NCBI GenBank assembly: GCA_034620365.1
Contig: JAQGEQ010000084.1
Span: forward strand, 310,001 to 374,000
Reading direction: 5' to 3'
Source of the DNA: Pegea sp. RAD2-039
Lineage: Eukaryota; Chordata; Thaliacea; Salpida; Salpidae
DNA: 64,000 nt
Position 1 is the first letter of the stretch. Each line of letters starts with the position of its first letter. Shown piece by piece: positions 59,801-64,000 of the stretch. Under the pieces are notes generated by a model, which saw only the letters and a program-made list of their open reading frames with translations, made no database searches and was not told the DNA's origin. The translations under genes were made by a program, and so were the position numbers.

Positions 59801-61561
59801 CCCAAACTTTGTAATAATTTAATGTTAGTCACTGGTTTACTATACAAGAGCTGTTTATGCAAAATATAGTTTTGATAAACTACTAAAAAATGTTAGAATA
59901 AAAAATAAAAAGAAATTATTTACCTGGTAAATTAGGGTTGACTTCGGAATTAAACTTTTTGTTTTTTTTTGTTTTAGAGCATAACTTTTTCTGATAACTT
60001 TTTCGATATTTTTGTTTAATTTTTAAGTTAACATATAACAAAATTGTGCACTAAGGATAAAAGATATTTCAAATATGGTGAAAATGTGTTATAAAAATGA
60101 AATCAAAAGATGAATTACAAAAATATACTTTTTATAATTGCATCTTTAATGAAAAACAAAGATACAATTTCATAGTGAACAAGGCAAGTTAAATGGTTTA
60201 TACAAATTATTTCGTTGATAAATTATTTATTAAACGACAAATCGTATTTTACATGGAAATCGAATAACCAACACATTTGGGTCTTATTTACAAAAGTTTA
60301 TGAGATGAAACTGAATTTTATCCTCCTGTGCATAGACTACGAAATGATGATTATTTCAAATGAAATTATAAAAGGTTTAACCTTTCATTTATCATCATAC
60401 AAATAAATAGATAATGTAGCTAAAACGAATTATCTTTTGACACAAAAATGTTAAGATATTAGTTACAATATTAAGATGGGTGTTTTTAAGTCAAATGATT
60501 TTTCTTCAATAATACCAATGTAGCTTGCCATTGAAAGGTTAAAATATTTTATTTTGAAAAGTGATTTTTAACAAAAATTGCTTTAGCTCTATCGAACATA
60601 AATTTTTTAGAGAACACTTTTAGGTTAATATCTTTCAAAAACATCGTTTTAACTGACCGAAAATTTAGAAATTATTTTATTATTTCATTATACAGACATT
60701 CGTTGAAGACATATATCATTTAATCAAATTATTTTAATTGAATTCAGCTTTTACAGGAATTTAAGTGTTTCAGAAAAAAAAACTCATACTGAATTAAATT
60801 AGATGTAATTACTTAAGACTTTAAGCAATGTAAAACTTTTATTTAAATGTGTAAAAAGGTTACTATGCATAGACAATTTATACTTTTCATTTTAAGAAAT
60901 ATTTTTCATCAAAATAATTTAGAAAACAATTAATATAAAATTGTTACTATATGAAGAAAAGTATATCGTAGTAAAGAAAAAATCAATAGTTCTTATGTCC
61001 TTAAATTTAATGAGAATAAATTGGAAACAAAAGCGTTTGCAATTATCATCACCAGCTTTATATTTACAAGTTAAATCCTTTAATAATATGTAACCTACAA
61101 AATTAAAGTAAATTATATACAATTTTTAATTTAATTAAAAATACTTTGAACAAATACATCGATTTTATAATCTATTCAACGATCATTTTTAAGCTCAATT
61201 TTTCAATTAGAAAGTTCAATTAGTAACTTTATAATATTAATTATCTACTATTAACGATATTAATTTTTCAAAATATTTCTAATATTAAAAAATCTTTCAT
61301 TTGCTTTCAAATCAAATATAGAATGAGTTATATACACCTCAGCTCCTTCTAGGACCCTGATCTTATTCATAAAACCGTCTGTACGTCTATTGTGATAAGA
61401 ACTTTCAGGCGAGCTTTCCAGCAAGTAAAAACTTACATTTCTCTTTTTTTCTTTTTTCGTGTCCTTTTCGACTCGATTATTCAATGAGAGATTGAAGAAG
61501 TAGTTTAGATTAATTCAGAAAGAAGCAGAAACTTTTACTAATAATGCGTCAATTCTCATTT

Positions 61562-61660
61562 TTAACTTCTCATAAACTCAATGAAATTAAACAGAAGTAA
61601 AAACATATATACGACAATTAAAAAAGTTAGAAAAGCTACAGAAAAGACCAACATTTTCAT
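61562..61660 (-). CDS. Possible 32-residue single-pass membrane micropeptide
   Basis: The frame starts at the ATG complementary to 61658-61660 and encodes 32 residues. It begins MKMLVFSVAFLTFLIVVYMF, continues with a leucine- and phenylalanine-rich stretch and ends EFMRS. Almost the whole peptide is hydrophobic with a short charged end, as in SERCA-regulating micropeptides. I see no specific family match. A TATA box (61783-61790, minus strand) lies about 125 bases upstream. Two short upstream frames start at 61742 and 61700, which would lower its translation. A hydrophobic frame of this length can arise by chance in T-rich DNA, so this is a candidate only. Confidence 0.2.
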   Translation of the reverse strand: MKMLVFSVAFLTFLIVVYMFLLLFNFIEFMRS

Positions 61661-61782
61661 TTAGTCCTTTTCTATCGGTTTTCACCAGTAGCGACAATCA
61701 TTTCAAGTGTTCCTGCTTCCACGTAAGACTAATGTCTAACATTAATGCACTCAGGTTATGCGTGCTGTTCTACACACGCGCT

Positions 61783-61790
61783 CTTTTATA
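61783..61790 (-). promoter_or_regulatory. Candidate TATA box, leftward
   Basis: The minus strand reads ctataaaagagcgcg: TATAAAAG followed directly by G+C-rich sequence. Transcription would begin near 61755-61760 and run leftward through a patch of mixed composition. It could serve SALL or a separate transcript. Confidence 0.4.
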
Positions 61791-64000
61791 GTTTTAATAA
61801 GTAAATTGAATTGACAAACATCAAATCGCTCGTTATTATATCATATGAAATAGTTTACTTGCCTTTTTATTACGAAAGATATATTTAAAACTTAATTGCA
61901 AACATTTAAATAAAACATAATTATTGTTTTAAGATTCAAACATTTTGAAAACAAATATATTTATAAGTCTTGTATTTATATGAAAATATTCTAGTATTTG
62001 TTATACTTTTTATTTTAAATCTGATTAATAAGTAACTGAAACGAAATGTTAATCTTATTCAGCACTTGAAAAAGAACTATAATATAATCTTTTAAATTTT
62101 AACACTTGAAAAACTTCACTAAACAGTTGAACTGTGTATCAATCAAACTCCTATTCGCAAAGTGGACATTGATTTTTATCTTCATAAAACTTAAAGTATA
62201 CTAATACGTTCCAAATAAACTAGTGAATGAAAGAATTCACCTTTCTAAGGACTTTTACCTTCACCGTTTACATTTTCGACTCACTTAGAGTATATTACCG
62301 ATGCCAAAAGATGATTTTGGAGTTAATTGTACTTCTGTCAATCATTTGAATTTTAAAAACAATGTCAATATAGTGATCAGATTTAATATTTCAAAATAAA
62401 ATCATTTACACACATAGAAGTTGAAGAAAAGAAAATATAAATGTGTGTTTTGTATCAAAGTCTACAACTAGTAATACATAAATGACGTAAGATTTCGCTG
62501 ATATTACAGTGAAAGCCTGTGAATAATTAATTGAAATCTTTGCATTACTTGGCCCTCAATGGTTGACACAAGACAAAACCTTTCTCAGTGGCTACTACTA
62601 TCCACTCACAAAAAATAACTAAATATAAATTGTGTTGGCTCCAATTCAATACATTAAACATTTTTTACTTTACAATACTATTTATACATCAGACTTATAG
62701 CTTGTGAAATATTTAAGTGTGTTCGCTTAAAATATTATATTTTTAATACTAAGCTATTACTATTTGTCAAATTTTACCTTTAAGTAAAATTTTAAATATG
62801 CATTAAGGCAGCTATTGGAAAAATAATATCTTGTTTTACAACAATTACAAAGTATTGATTTTTTTATCAAAACGGGTTACTTAGAAAATAATATCCTATG
62901 TTTTTAAAAAGATATACCATAAATACAAAACAACATCTTTTGGTAACATTTTATATCAATTTTATACAAAAATTTCACTATGCTATATTTTATCAAAAAA
63001 AAAAACTTTGCTTTTTTACTAATTTTCCTAAAATTTAACCCTTAAAGTTTCCAGATGATTTAATGCTAATAAGTATTTATTAGTGAGCAAAACTTGAATT
63101 CATATAAACACTGCACTTTAAGGCTCAAGTACAACGGCGCCTAATATCAAGCTGCTAAGGGCTCACTAAAATATATGAGCATTCTACTTTATACGGTAAA
63201 ATAACAGAAAAATAAGTAAAAATTTATATGAAAATTGATTGGGAACACCTTTATTACCTTAAACAATGCCAAGGTAATAGTTTGTTATTGAGTTTACAAG
63301 TGAAAAGGTGAAACAAAAAATTTCCTATTTAACTGTCTAGTAGTTTACTAAGAACTTTGACTTACATTCTAAAAAAGTTTATAAGTTTTTAGATAAAATG
63401 AATTTTCCATAAAACATACTGCTTTCCAAAATTTGGTTTTTCAACTTTTTTGTAAAACATTTAATGGCTTAAGTAAAAATGAAATTAGATAATCTTATAC
63501 ATAAAAAAACAATTTTTCTTATGCTTTGTTTGAATTTCTCTTTCACGTTTATTTTATTGAATTAAAATGAAAGCTCGTTTAAAAATAACTGCAACATATA
63601 TGCAACAAATAAAGCTTTTAATTTACAATTAAATGGTATGTAGCTTCATGTAATTTTGCAAATTTATAAAGAAACTATTAATAATATTATCTATGATTAA
63701 AAGCCAATACTACTTTGTTATTAGATATAATATTTCTTTTTAGCTTTTTATAGCTAATATCAACTCATTTAATTACTTTATCATTTGAACATATAAATGT
63801 TTGCATAACAAAAAAGTAACATTAGGCAATTAAAATAAATAAATTGAGAAAAGAATTTCTTTTTTTTTTGAAAATCAATAATAATTTTTCATTTGGTAGT
63901 TTCAGTTTTAAAATATTTTACAATTCTTTTTTAATTGTAACATTCTAAATATTTCAAAATTTATTTTTTTTTAATTCAAAACCTTTTTAGATTTCTATTC

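Larger units (their letters stand above)
52880..64000. other. Region upstream of the visible SALL exons; no recognised gene
   Basis: This 11-kb stretch may be the large first intron and promoter region of SALL or intergenic DNA. It is mostly very A+T-rich. Patches of mixed composition at 56820-57560, 57775-57855, 58490-58570 and 61260-61800 are potential regulatory or exon sequence. No encoded protein domain was recognised on either strand. Confidence 0.5.

Noticed and set aside
61260-61484. 74-codon minus frame with EKDTKKEKKRN start
   Set aside because: It has no ATG at its start and does not resemble the SALL N-terminus. It might be 5' UTR of a transcript from the TATA box, but I cannot support it as coding.

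Overview
This is a eukaryotic, almost certainly animal, nuclear window. It is strongly A+T-rich. Nearly all genes are split by GT-AG introns, many only 44-60 bases long. The gene set is metazoan: a spalt-type zinc-finger factor, basigin, nicalin, an axonemal dynein intermediate chain and an OST accessory subunit. Motile cilia are implied by the dynein chain. I cannot name the phylum. Function calls come from protein families I recognise by eye. Exon borders were set by hand, using reading phase and similarity to the human proteins as I remember them.

Layout, left to right. (1) 1-236, minus: first exon of cytosolic glutaminyl-tRNA synthetase. (2) 2321-5993, plus: WDR45B/WIPI3-type PROPPIN in ten exons. 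(3) 7228-7993, minus: endosulfine/ARPP19. (4) 7994-12186: non-coding, with a decayed repeat also present in WDR45B intron 2. (5) 12187-15781, plus: nicalin, thirteen exons. (6) 18980-20107, plus: basigin-like Ig membrane protein. (7) 22226-23218, minus: an intronless seven-helix receptor I cannot assign. (8) about 24380-25815, plus: a broken LINE whose 3' tail recurs in WDR45B intron 1. (9) 26386-30212, minus: DNAI1, sixteen exons. (10) 31547-33648, minus: DDX49. (11) 33995-34399, minus: KRTCAP2. (12) 37498-38064, plus: MRPS14. (13) 38221-41892, plus: ILVBL, fifteen exons. (14) 44844-52879 or beyond, minus: spalt-like (SALL) gene with at least eleven coding exons and its 5' end not found. (15) 52880-64000: no recognised gene, but two promoter-like patches and a small possible membrane micropeptide.

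Most genes are unrelated housekeeping or signalling genes. Two closely spaced same-strand pairs (KRTCAP2-DDX49 and MRPS14-ILVBL), together with splice-acceptor-like sequences just before several start codons, raise the possibility of spliced-leader trans-splicing. The least explained objects are the orphan receptor, the promoter-like patches right of SALL, a 14-base GC-rich palindrome behind a TATA box in a SALL intron, and an excess of TGACGTCA sites. I found no convincing new multi-gene system.
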